NCBI GenBank assembly: GCA_964447175.1 | Contig: CAYURP010000050.1 | Coordinates: forward strand, 1-20,134 | From: CAYURP01 sp964447175 | Lineage (GTDB): Bacteria; Zixibacteria; MSB-5A5; SM23-73-2 | DNA length: 20,134 nt | Direction: 5' to 3' | Part shown: positions 5,773-13,684 of the stretch, piece after piece | How the letters are laid out: each line of letters opens with the position of its first letter | Numbering within the stretch: position 1 is the first letter of the stretch | Program-made: the position numbers and the translations under genes | The notes under the pieces: generated by a model | What the model was told of the DNA's origin: nothing | The model's input: only the letters and a program-made list of their open reading frames with translations | Databases searched by the model: none

Positions 5773-8067
5773 ATGCTCAAAAAGATACTTTTCTCATTTT
5801 TATTTTTTTTATACCTTTTTGCGACATCTGTGAAAGGCAAGGAGAGTTCTAACTATTTGTGGCCCATTGAGAAATTCAGGGAACTCTCCTCTGTTTTCGG
5901 CGAATATAGAAATTTTCATTTTCATTCCGGTATCGATATCCCCACCCAGAAAAAGACAGGCTTTGAGGTGATAGCCCCTGAATCCGGATGGGTTTTTAGA
6001 ATATATACCTCCTGGTGGGGTTATGGAAAAGCACTTTATCTGAAGCTGGATGATAATAGATTGGTACTTTTTGGACATCTTTCTGATTTCTCACCGAGAA
6101 TAAAAGAATTGGTGGAACAAAAACAGCTGCAATCAAAAAGCTATTTTCTCGACATTTTTTTAGACCAAGATCAGATAAGAATAAAAAAGGGTGAACTTAT
6201 CGGTTTTTCGGGCGAGACCGGAGCAGGTGCACCTCATCTTCACTTTGAGCTGAGGGATGATAAAAATCAACCCCTGAATCCTCTGACCCATGGTTTCCGG
6301 GTGGAGGATTCTTTCCCTCCGGTAATCAAAAAGATCGCCTTCAGACCTATTGGAATGAACTCCAACGTAGATGGTGAAGATAAGGTTATAATTCTGACTT
6401 TATCTCCTGACTCCACCGGGGAAAATTATGCTCTAAAAAAAACACCTGTTCTCTCAGGGAAAATCGGTTTGGAGATATCAGCCTATGATAGAATGAATGA
6501 AAGGCAATTGGGCATCTATAAAACTACACTTTATCTGGATGATGAGCTTATCTTTTCCTCCAGATATGATACTTTGAATTTTGAAACCACCTGGATGGTG
6601 TCGCTGGACAGGGATTTTCAACTTCTCAGCCAGGGCCAGGGACATTTCTACAAGTTATATGTGGATCCGGGTAACGAGTTAAACTTATACCAGGTTCCTG
6701 AGCTGGATCAGGGGGTGATTAACACTGAGAAGTTAGACAGCCTGTCCCGGAGGGTATATGCAAAAGGTACTCATAAGATAAGGATTTCTGTGGAGGACGT
6801 ATGGGGTAATTTATCCTCAGCTGATTTTTCCGTGGTTTTTGACAAAAAGCCTGAAATAAAAATAATGGAAATAGTAACATCTGAGGGGAAAAGGGAAATC
6901 AGGGGAAAAGTACTCGATGATGGCAGATTTTCTGAGATTGAAATTGACTGTTCCCCTTTAGATAAGCTTATCTGGACGAAAAAAAAATTGGTTAATAACT
7001 CAGAGGAAAACGACTTTTACTGGGCGGAAGATATCAACGAGCCTTCGTTTTTTCGGATCAAAGCTAAAGATGAATTAAACCTTGAATCTGATCCGACATT
7101 CTTTTTTCTGGGTATGGACAAAATAGTTCCTAAGTCGAGAAAAGGTGAGATCAAGCTGAACCTGAATTATTTTTTTGAGGATGGTTTTTTAAATTTCATA
7201 TTGGAATTTAATTCCCTCTTGAGTAAAAAGCCAGATTTTTCCCTTAAGGTAGGAGGTTATGAATTTCAACCTCTTATAATAAAGCAAACAGGCCAGAGGA
7301 ACTATAAAGCTGTTTATCCATTCTCGGAGACAAAAGCCAGGGAGTTGATGCTTAAGGTTAGTTGTCAGACCGTATTTGGGGATTCCGCAAACTTTGTGAA
7401 CGAAATCCCCTTATCTATTGCTACCCCCCTCTACGGAGGGGAAGCTGTATCCCGAGATGGGATGGCTAAAATAAGAATAGATTCAGGAACCGTGTACAAA
7501 GATATAGAATTAAAAATTGAACCAAGTTCTCCAGGCAAAAGATCAACAGAAAAGGGTGAAATTTACTCCTTTGAACCGAAGGATATTGCATTTGCAAGAT
7601 CTGCCCGGGTGTCTTTATCCTATAAAGGGAAAAACTGCAACCCTGAAAAACTGGCTTTATATGAATATAAAAACGGAAGCTGGCGTTTTGTGGGCAATGA
7701 GTTAGATTTTGAAGAGAAAACCGTCTCAGGGAAGGTAAGGTGCCTTTCAAGTTATGCTGTTCTGGAAGATGAGGGGGCTCCCGGGATAAAAGTTATTTAT
7801 CCTGAAAAAGGGCAAAGTACTAAGAACATATCACCTCAGATATATGCAAAAATCTGGGACGACCTTTCGGGCTTCGGTTCAAAAGACGGGATCACGGTAA
7901 CCGTGGATGATCAGTGGGTTATTCCGGAGTATGATCCGGAAAAAGGGATTTTAAAAACCAGACCTTCTCAAGTTTTGTCCTCAGGATGGCATACCCTGAA
8001 AATAGTAGCAAAGGATATGGCTGGAAACCAAAAAACAGCTAAACGGAAATTTAAAGTTACAAGATAA
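5773..8067 (+). CDS. exported M23-family zinc metallopeptidase with C-terminal Ig-like domains
   Basis: A 764-aa cell-wall peptidase-type protein. Residues 1-22 are a signal peptide. Residues 35-170 form an M23 (lysostaphin/LytM-type) domain with all zinc and catalytic residues: His51-x3-Asp55 (HSGID), His102 (GHLSD) and His155-x-His157 (PHLHFELRDD). Such enzymes cut peptidoglycan cross-links, so the likely location is the periplasm. The remaining 590 residues hold beta-rich, Ig-like segments; the last (about 670-764, with VDDQWVIPEYD and SGWHTLKIVAKDMAGN) resembles bacterial Ig-like fold modules. That tail is unusually long for an M23 enzyme. The start is set by the signal peptide; no Shine-Dalgarno is visible and a promoter lies immediately upstream, so the mRNA may be leaderless. 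The rhomboid gene follows after six bases. Confidence 0.88.
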   Translation: MLKKILFSFLFFLYLFATSVKGKESSNYLWPIEKFRELSSVFGEYRNFHFHSGIDIPTQKKTGFEVIAPESGWVFRIYTSWWGYGKALYLKLDDNRLVLFGHLSDFSPRIKELVEQKQLQSKSYFLDIFLDQDQIRIKKGELIGFSGETGAGAPHLHFELRDDKNQPLNPLTHGFRVEDSFPPVIKKIAFRPIGMNSNVDGEDKVIILTLSPDSTGENYALKKTPVLSGKIGLEISAYDRMNERQLGIYKTTLYLDDELIFSSRYDTLNFETTWMVSLDRDFQLLSQGQGHFYKLYVDPGNELNLYQVPELDQGVINTEKLDSLSRRVYAKGTHKIRISVEDVWGNLSSADFSVVFDKKPEIKIMEIVTSEGKREIRGKVLDDGRFSEIEIDCSPLDKLIWTKKKLVNNSEENDFYWAEDINEPSFFRIKAKDELNLESDPTFFFLGMDKIVPKSRKGEIKLNLNYFFEDGFLNFILEFNSLLSKKPDFSLKVGGYEFQPLIIKQTGQRNYKAVYPFSETKARELMLKVSCQTVFGDSANFVNEIPLSIATPLYGGEAVSRDGMAKIRIDSGTVYKDIELKIEPSSPGKRSTEKGEIYSFEPKDIAFARSARVSLSYKGKNCNPEKLALYEYKNGSWRFVGNELDFEEKTVSGKVRCLSSYAVLEDEGAPGIKVIYPEKGQSTKNISPQIYAKIWDDLSGFGSKDGITVTVDDQWVIPEYDPEKGILKTRPSQVLSSGWHTLKIVAKDMAGNQKTAKRKFKVTR

Positions 8068-8073
8068 AGTATT

Positions 8074-8739
8074 ATGATTCCAATAAAAGACGATATCCCT
8101 TCCTATCGCAGACCGGTGGTCACTACGGGATTAATCGTTATTAACATACTGGTTTATTTATATCAGATAATTCAGGGTCCATATTTTCAGCAATTTATTG
8201 TAAAATACGGAGCTATTCCCTACGAGATAATGCATGGTCAGGAGCTGACCCCCCAGCTATCTTTTCCCATTTATCTGAGTTTAATAACTTCTATGTTTTT
8301 GCATGGAGGGTTATTGCATATGGGTGGGAATATGCTCTACCTGTGGATCTTCGGGGATAATGTGGAGGATAAATTAGGACATCTCAGATTTTTTATATTC
8401 TATATTTTATCGGGTTTGGCCGGGAGTATGGCTCATGTTCTTGCCTCCCCTGGATCTCAGGTGCCTATGATAGGTGCATCCGGTGCCATTGCTGGGGTTC
8501 TGGGAGCCTATATGATCAGGTTTCCCCACTCCAAGATTTGGACTCTTATTTTCTTTGGATTTTTTATTCGAACGGTTAGAATTCCAGCCATTTTTGTTTT
8601 AGGCTTCTGGTTTATACTGCAGCTGTTATATGGGTTGCCCTCCTTAGGAGCTCAGGAAGGTGGAGTGGCCTGGTTTGCCCATATCGGTGGATTTTTAACT
8701 GGGATTTTATTGTTCAAGATAATGAGGAAATATCCCTGA
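8074..8739 (+). CDS. rhomboid-family intramembrane serine protease
   Basis: A 221-aa polytopic inner-membrane protease that cleaves membrane-embedded substrates. The catalytic dyad is present: Ser137 in GASGAIAGV and His203 in WFAHIGGFLTG. The HGGLLHMGGNM segment (His77, His82, Asn86) is the conserved transmembrane-2 motif whose His and Asn line the oxyanion region. About six membrane segments can be drawn, matching the minimal bacterial rhomboid topology. The N-terminus MIPIKDDIPSYRRPVVT is typical of the family. The gene begins six bases after the M23 stop with only a weak RBS, suggesting translation coupled to the peptidase gene. The substrate is unknown; regulation of envelope proteins is an inference from the pairing. 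Confidence 0.92.
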   Translation: MIPIKDDIPSYRRPVVTTGLIVINILVYLYQIIQGPYFQQFIVKYGAIPYEIMHGQELTPQLSFPIYLSLITSMFLHGGLLHMGGNMLYLWIFGDNVEDKLGHLRFFIFYILSGLAGSMAHVLASPGSQVPMIGASGAIAGVLGAYMIRFPHSKIWTLIFFGFFIRTVRIPAIFVLGFWFILQLLYGLPSLGAQEGGVAWFAHIGGFLTGILLFKIMRKYP

Positions 8740-8755
8740 TTACGCTAATAGTCAA

Positions 8756-8791
8756 CTGTCCGCAGTCCATGGTCCGCTGCGGACAGCGGAC
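8756..8791. repeat. GC-rich palindromic element with two alternative hairpins
   Basis: CTGTCCGCAG (8756-8765) pairs perfectly with CTGCGGACAG (8777-8786). GTCCGCTG (8772-8779) pairs perfectly with CAGCGGAC (8784-8791) around CGGA. The two hairpins share bases and cannot form together. The block is far more GC-rich than its surroundings, lies between the rhomboid stop and the next gene, and looks like an inserted REP/MITE-like element. Confidence 0.65.
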
Positions 8792-8819
8792 TGTCGACCG
8801 CCGAAATGTGGAGTCATAT

Positions 8820-9122
8820 ATGGAAAAGGAAAGAAAAGAAAGAAAGCTCCGCTGTGATTTTTGCAGCAGGAGGTTTAAGAAAGGTGGAACCAGATACCGT
8901 ATAAAAATTGAAGTTGTATCAGATTTTAACGGATATCTGGAGGACTGGTCGAAAAAACCTAAAGACTTCCTGCAGAAAAATATAGAGAAAACCCTTGAGG
9001 ATACCAAGGGTATGACGGAAAAGGAGATAGAGGAACAGATATATTTGAAACGCGAGTTTTTATGCTGTGTGAGGTGCAGGGAGAAGTTATTAGGGTATCT
9101 GGTAAATTCTATTTCTGAATAA
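8820..9122 (+). CDS. small CxxC/CxxC protein, putative zinc-binding
   Basis: A 100-aa, highly charged cytoplasmic protein of unknown function. An N-terminal CDFC pair (residues 12-15) and a C-terminal CCVRC pair (about 82-86) bracket a helical, lysine- and glutamate-rich middle, so the ends probably come together to bind one zinc ion. I recognise no family. The open frame extends upstream to an ATG at 8769, but that part lies inside the palindromic element and would encode an unlikely sequence. GGAG at 8810-8813, six bases before ATG 8820, supports the start chosen here. It sits between the rhomboid gene and dnaE; conservation of that place would hint at a nucleic-acid or replication link, which remains a guess. 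Confidence 0.65.
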   Translation: MEKERKERKLRCDFCSRRFKKGGTRYRIKIEVVSDFNGYLEDWSKKPKDFLQKNIEKTLEDTKGMTEKEIEEQIYLKREFLCCVRCREKLLGYLVNSISE

Positions 9123-9202
9123 ATTCTCTCGGATTTAGAAATTTAGTTATTATATTATCTTGTGAAAATACCTGAAGATTGTTTCAAACAAAAAAAAGAA
9201 AA

Positions 9203-12200
9203 ATGAAACGAGCTGATTTCATTCACCTTCACAACCACACCCAGTACAGCCTTCTGGACGGGGCTATGAAAATAGATGATCTTCTGGCTAAGGCTAAAGA
9301 ATTCAACATGCCTGCTTTAGCTATCACCGATCACGGGAATATGTTCGGGACCATTGATTTTTACAAGAAGGCTATTGCCTCGGGAATTAAACCCATTATC
9401 GGTTCTGAGGTTTACGTGGCTTCTGTCTCCAGATCTAAAAAGGAACCCATCCCGGGTCTTCCGGATACTGGATTTCACCTGATCCTTCTGGTTAAAAACT
9501 TAGATGGCTATAAGAATCTGATCAAGCTCTCCACCTCGGGATATCTGGAGGGATTCTATCACCGTCCCAGAATAGACAAAGAAATCCTGAGAAAAAACCA
9601 TCAGGGTTTAATAGGCCTTTCCAGCTGTTTGAAGGGTGAGATTCCTTACCTTCTAATGAAGGGCAATTACAAAAAGGCAAAAAAGGTGGCAGAGGAGTAT
9701 GTCGCTATTCTGGGGCAGGAGAACTTTTATCTGGAGCTCCAGAATCATGGAACAGAGGATGAGAAAAAAGCCAGAGAGCTTTTATTACAATTATCCCAGG
9801 AGACAGAAATTCCAGTAGTTGCCACCAACGATTGTCATTACCTGAGAAAAGAGGATTGGGAAGCTCATGATGCACTGCTTTGCATTCAGACCGGTAAAAC
9901 CATTGCGGAATCTGACAGGATGAAATTTTCAACGGACCAGCTTTATTTCAAGTCCCCGGAGGAGATGAAAAAGCTTTTTGAGGAAATTCCACAAGCTATT
10001 GAGAACACTATAAAGATCGCAGAGAAGTGTAATCTGCAGCTGGAGTTCGGTAAGTTTCACCTGCCTCATTTTCCTCTCCCTTCAGGTTATGAGGATCTGG
10101 GGTCCTATCTGGATTATCTGGCCAGAAGAGGTTTAGCCCAGAGATATTCTAAGGTTACCCCGGGAGTGGAAGAGCGTTTGGAATACGAGTTGAAGATAAT
10201 CAATCAGATGGGATATGCCGGATATTTTCTTATTGTCAAGGATTTCATCGATTATGCCCGAAGCAAGGATATTCCTGTGGGGCCGGGCAGGGGTTCGGCT
10301 GCCTCCAGTTTAGTCTCCTATGCTTTAGGAATAACCAATATCGATCCCATAAAATACGGGCTTCTGTTCGAGAGATTTTTGAACCCGGAGAGGATAAGCT
10401 TACCCGATATTGACATCGATTTCTCAGATAGGGGCAGGGACAGGATAATAGACTATGTGATCAACAAGTACGGAAAAGAGAATGTAACTCAGATAATCAC
10501 CTTCGGCACCATGGCTGCCCGAGGAGTCATAAGAGACGTGGGAAGGGTATTGGGAATGCCCTACTCTGAGGTGGATCGAATCGCCAAGATGATCCCCTTT
10601 GAGCTGGATATGACTTTAAAAAAGGCTTTGGACGTCCAGCCGGATTTAGCCAGACTCTCTGAATCGGATCCCCAGATCAAAAGGCTCATCTTGCTTTCCC
10701 AGACTCTGGAGGGGCTTACCCGGCATGCCTCTACCCATGCTGCAGGGGTGGTGATTGCTCCCACTAAATTGACCGAGTTTGTGCCCCTGTATATGTCGGC
10801 TAAAGATGAAATCACAACCCAGTATGATATGAAAGGGATCGAGGATATCGGGCTTTTGAAAATGGATTTTCTGGGCTTGAGGACTCTTACCGTGATCGAC
10901 GACACCCGGAGAATGCTGAGGGAGGAAAGAAACGTTAACATAGATATGGACAGGATTCCTCTGGATGATAAGAGGGTGTTTGACCTGTTCTCCAATGGTG
11001 AGACAGTTGGGATCTTCCAGTTTGAATCGTCCGGGATGAGGGATTATCTAAAAAAACTCAAACCGGAAATTCTGGATGATCTAACTGCCATGAACGCACT
11101 ATACCGACCCGGTCCTCTGGATAGTTATATGATCGATGAGTACATTCAGAGAAAACACGGGGATAAGAAGATCGAATATGAACATCCGCTTCTGGAGCCG
11201 ATTTTAAAGGAGACCTATGGGGTAATTGTATATCAGGAACAGGTGCTGAAGGTAGCCAGTGATCTGGCAGGGTACAGTTTGGGCAAAGCCGATATCCTGA
11301 GAAAGGCCATGGGTAAGAAAAAGGCTGAGATGATGGCAGAGCAAAGGGACGAGTTTATAAAAGGAGCAAAGAGCACTGGAATCACAGAGAAGAAGGCGGA
11401 TCGGATTTTCGATTTAATTGCCACCTTTGCCCGATATGGCTTTAACAAGGCGCATTCAGTGGGCTATGCTTATATCGCATATCAAACAGCTTATCTTAAA
11501 GCCCATTATCCGGTTGAGTTTATGGCAGCCACTCTCTCATCTGAGATCGGGAACTCAGATAGAATTGTAACTCTGATGGAGGAATGCAAGAGGATGAGCA
11601 TCCAGGTTCTGCCACCGGACTTGAACGAGAGTGTAGGTAAATTCAAAGTATTCGGTAATAAGATCAGGTTCGGTCTGGAGGCTGTAAAAAACGTAGGGGA
11701 GAGTGCTATAACTTCAATAGTAGCAGCAAGAGAGCGATACGGTAAATTCACCTCCATTTTCCAGTTTTGCGAGGAGGTGGACCTAAGGGCGGTGAATAAA
11801 AAAGCCGTTGAAAGTTTGATCTGTGCCGGAACGTTCGATTCAGTTCATAAAAACAGAGCCCAGCTTCTAGCAGGAGTGGAGCTGGCAATGAATTACGGGC
11901 AGGCGGTGCAAAAGGATAAGCTCAAAGGTCAGACAACTCTTTTCGATCTGGAGTCCGGAGGTAACTTGATTCAGAAAGAGCCGGAGCTTCTTCCCATCCC
12001 GGAATGGCCTCGTTCCCAGATGCTGGCTAAAGAGAAGGAGATGCTGGGATTTTACGTATCCGGCCACCCCCTGGCAAAATACCAGGAGGAGCTTGCAACC
12101 TTTTCCACTTTTACCACGGAAACCATAGAAGCTGTATCCGATGGACAGGAGGTGATCCTGGGAGGAATAATAGTAGGGGTGAAGCCCAATATCGATAAAA

Positions 12201-12649
12201 AGGGCAATCAGATGGCTTTTATCACTCTGGAGGATTTCTTAGGCACAGTTGAGGTATTGGTGTTTTCCGACTGCTTCGAAAAAAGAAGGACTCTGGTCAG
12301 AAGCGGATCCATGGTTTTAATCAGAGGCAGAGCTTCCACCCGGGAAGGTGAGAAAGCCAAGGTCATAGCCTTTGATGTCCTTCCCCTGGATAAAGTATAT
12401 CAGGAGATGAATGGTTTTTTGCATCTGAGAATAGGCTCTCAAATCGCTGGAGATGATTTCATCCCTCAAATTAAGAATATTCTTTCAACTCATCATGGGA
12501 AATCCAGTGTGATTCTGCATATGCGAACCCAAAAGGAGGAGCTCAAGATGAAGGTCAAAAACATCAAAGTCCAGCTTTCCAGAGAGCTTATGAAGAAGTT
12601 GAGGGAGGGCTTGGGAAAGGAAAACGTCTATCTCAGCAAAAATTCATGA
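9203..12649 (+). CDS. dnaE: DNA polymerase III alpha subunit, DnaE type
   Basis: The replicative DNA polymerase catalytic subunit, 1148 aa from ATG 9203 (E. coli DnaE: 1160). A PHP domain comes first (HLHNHTQYSLLDG at 8-20), then palm motifs GPGRGSAASSLVSYALG and PDIDIDFSD, with catalytic aspartates Asp402, Asp404 and Asp555 (KMDFLGL), the last at the same number as in E. coli. A helix-hairpin-helix region follows, then an OB fold near residues 970-1050 (VILGGIIVGV, AFITLEDFLGTVEVLVFSDCF). All nine PHP metal ligands known from proofreading DnaE1 enzymes can be matched, so an intrinsic 3'-5' exonuclease is likely. A TTG at 9179 in frame would add eight residues, but Met at 9203 gives the usual DnaE N-terminus; neither start has a good RBS. 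An AT-rich stretch at 9140-9160 may hold a promoter. Confidence 0.95.
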   Translation: MKRADFIHLHNHTQYSLLDGAMKIDDLLAKAKEFNMPALAITDHGNMFGTIDFYKKAIASGIKPIIGSEVYVASVSRSKKEPIPGLPDTGFHLILLVKNLDGYKNLIKLSTSGYLEGFYHRPRIDKEILRKNHQGLIGLSSCLKGEIPYLLMKGNYKKAKKVAEEYVAILGQENFYLELQNHGTEDEKKARELLLQLSQETEIPVVATNDCHYLRKEDWEAHDALLCIQTGKTIAESDRMKFSTDQLYFKSPEEMKKLFEEIPQAIENTIKIAEKCNLQLEFGKFHLPHFPLPSGYEDLGSYLDYLARRGLAQRYSKVTPGVEERLEYELKIINQMGYAGYFLIVKDFIDYARSKDIPVGPGRGSAASSLVSYALGITNIDPIKYGLLFERFLNPERISLPDIDIDFSDRGRDRIIDYVINKYGKENVTQIITFGTMAARGVIRDVGRVLGMPYSEVDRIAKMIPFELDMTLKKALDVQPDLARLSESDPQIKRLILLSQTLEGLTRHASTHAAGVVIAPTKLTEFVPLYMSAKDEITTQYDMKGIEDIGLLKMDFLGLRTLTVIDDTRRMLREERNVNIDMDRIPLDDKRVFDLFSNGETVGIFQFESSGMRDYLKKLKPEILDDLTAMNALYRPGPLDSYMIDEYIQRKHGDKKIEYEHPLLEPILKETYGVIVYQEQVLKVASDLAGYSLGKADILRKAMGKKKAEMMAEQRDEFIKGAKSTGITEKKADRIFDLIATFARYGFNKAHSVGYAYIAYQTAYLKAHYPVEFMAATLSSEIGNSDRIVTLMEECKRMSIQVLPPDLNESVGKFKVFGNKIRFGLEAVKNVGESAITSIVAARERYGKFTSIFQFCEEVDLRAVNKKAVESLICAGTFDSVHKNRAQLLAGVELAMNYGQAVQKDKLKGQTTLFDLESGGNLIQKEPELLPIPEWPRSQMLAKEKEMLGFYVSGHPLAKYQEELATFSTFTTETIEAVSDGQEVILGGIIVGVKPNIDKKGNQMAFITLEDFLGTVEVLVFSDCFEKRRTLVRSGSMVLIRGRASTREGEKAKVIAFDVLPLDKVYQEMNGFLHLRIGSQIAGDDFIPQIKNILSTHHGKSSVILHMRTQKEELKMKVKNIKVQLSRELMKKLREGLGKENVYLSKNS

Positions 12650-12686
12650 TAAGTCACCCATTTCCATAACAAGTCTTAAATAATCC

Positions 12687-12711
12687 AAGAAAATTTAAAT
12701 TTCATTTTCTT
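12687..12711. terminator. weak AT-rich hairpin after dnaE
   Basis: AAGAAAAT (12687-12694) and ATTTTCTT (12704-12711) are complementary around nine bases, followed by a T-rich run. It lies 38 bases after the dnaE stop. The stem lacks G-C pairs, so it would be a poor intrinsic terminator. Confidence 0.25.
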
Positions 12712-12762
12712 CTTTACTTTCGGAATGGGATTGGAGAATACGTTAAAATTTAAAGAAAAGAG

Positions 12763-12791
12763 TTGACAGAGGCTAATCCGGATTATATTTT
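12763..12791 (+). promoter_or_regulatory. possible sigma70-like promoter for the lipoprotein gene
   Basis: A perfect TTGACA at 12763-12768 with TATTTT at 12786-12791 (17-base spacer) or TATATT at 12784-12789 (15-base spacer). It would give the TPR lipoprotein its own transcript with a leader of about 75 bases, separate from dnaE. Confidence 0.5.
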
Positions 12792-12873
12792 TTTTGCTAA
12801 ATTATAGGTTTATGTAAACGTATTTCTCTTAATGATTGCAGAGGCTATTAATTTATTAACCCGGGAGTAGAAT

Positions 12874-13467
12874 ATGCATAGGGATTCGATTTTTAAAATT
12901 TGTGTGATCTTTTCCTGTTTATTTTTCCTGGTCTTATCCTGTTCTAAAACCAGAACAGAAGAGGAGCTAATGTCGGAGGCAGAGAAGACGTTGAAGGAGA
13001 ATAACCCCAAAGCTGCAGTCAAGGCGTATAAGGATATTATCAGACTCCATCCCCAATCCCCGAATCTGGGTCGGATTCAGACGTTGATAGGAGTAGTATA
13101 TCTCTCTTATAACGATGAGAAGAAGATGAAACAGGCTTGGGATGAGGTGAAAAGCATAGCCCCGGATTATGATCTGGAAAAAGGGTTGTATGATGAGGCT
13201 CAGGAGCTGCAGAATCACGACCAGCCCGAGCTAGCCGTAAAGATTTATCAGATGATACTCCAGCGTTTTCCCGACTCACCCATCAGCTATCAGGCACAAT
13301 TCCTGATAGGTTTTGTCTCCTCAGAACAATTAAAGAATTATGATCAAGCTAAAGACGCATTCCAGAAGGTAATAGACCAATACCCGGATTGCGATCTGGT
13401 AGACGATGCCCAGTTTATGCTGAAAACCCTGGGCTCAGATTCCCTGACTCCGGAATTTGAGGAATAG
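12874..13467 (+). CDS. small lipoprotein with TPR-like repeats
   Basis: A 197-aa exported lipoprotein. The signal peptide ends in a lipobox-like VLSC, making Cys23 the probable lipid-modified residue. The rest is helical with tetratricopeptide-like units: about 33-62 (AEKTLKENNPKAAVKAYKDI, then RLHP), about 104-137 (EAQELQNHDQPELAVKIYQM, then RFPDSP) and 140-173 (QFLIGFVSSEQLKNYDQAKD, then QYPDCD). The layout is like BamD/YfgM/YbgF-type periplasmic TPR proteins that hold envelope protein complexes together, but it is shorter than BamD (about 245 aa) and no specific match is claimed. GGGAG at 12863-12867 lies six bases before the ATG. It has a likely promoter of its own, and another promoter follows before the next gene. 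Confidence 0.8.
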   Translation: MHRDSIFKICVIFSCLFFLVLSCSKTRTEEELMSEAEKTLKENNPKAAVKAYKDIIRLHPQSPNLGRIQTLIGVVYLSYNDEKKMKQAWDEVKSIAPDYDLEKGLYDEAQELQNHDQPELAVKIYQMILQRFPDSPISYQAQFLIGFVSSEQLKNYDQAKDAFQKVIDQYPDCDLVDDAQFMLKTLGSDSLTPEFEE

Positions 13468-13575
13468 TTAGCTCTGCTATTCTTTCAGATTTCAATTAAA
13501 CGAAGTAAATTGTAAATACTCGCCATACATCCAAAAACTAATATAAATATAAAGAAATCTCGAGAACTTCATTTA

Positions 13576-13603
13576 TTGACAAAAAGAGGGGGGCTGTTAT
13601 ATT
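13576..13603 (+). promoter_or_regulatory. sigma70-like promoter for the FG-GAP/dockerin gene
   Basis: TTGACA at 13576-13581, a 16-base spacer that includes a run of seven G (interrupted by one A upstream), and TATATT at 13598-13603. The expected start of transcription is about 75 bases before the gene, which has an excellent RBS (AAAGGAG at 13673-13679, five bases before ATG 13685). Confidence 0.55.
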
Positions 13604-13684
13604 AAAATATAAGATTCAATTGTTTTCACTAAACTTATGTTAATTGTCTTGCTTTAAAAATAATTCCTCGATAAAGGAGAAAAG

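Noticed and set aside
8769..8819. N-terminal extension of the CxxC protein to an upstream ATG
   Set aside because: These 17 codons lie partly in the GC-rich palindrome and have no RBS; ATG 8820 has GGAG at the right distance.
9179..9202. TTG start for dnaE eight codons upstream
   Set aside because: It has no convincing RBS, and Met at 9203 gives the standard DnaE N-terminus; kept only as an alternative.
10561..10995. 144-aa open frame antisense to dnaE
   Set aside because: It is a shadow of the strongly conserved dnaE coding sequence, with no RBS and no protein-like features.
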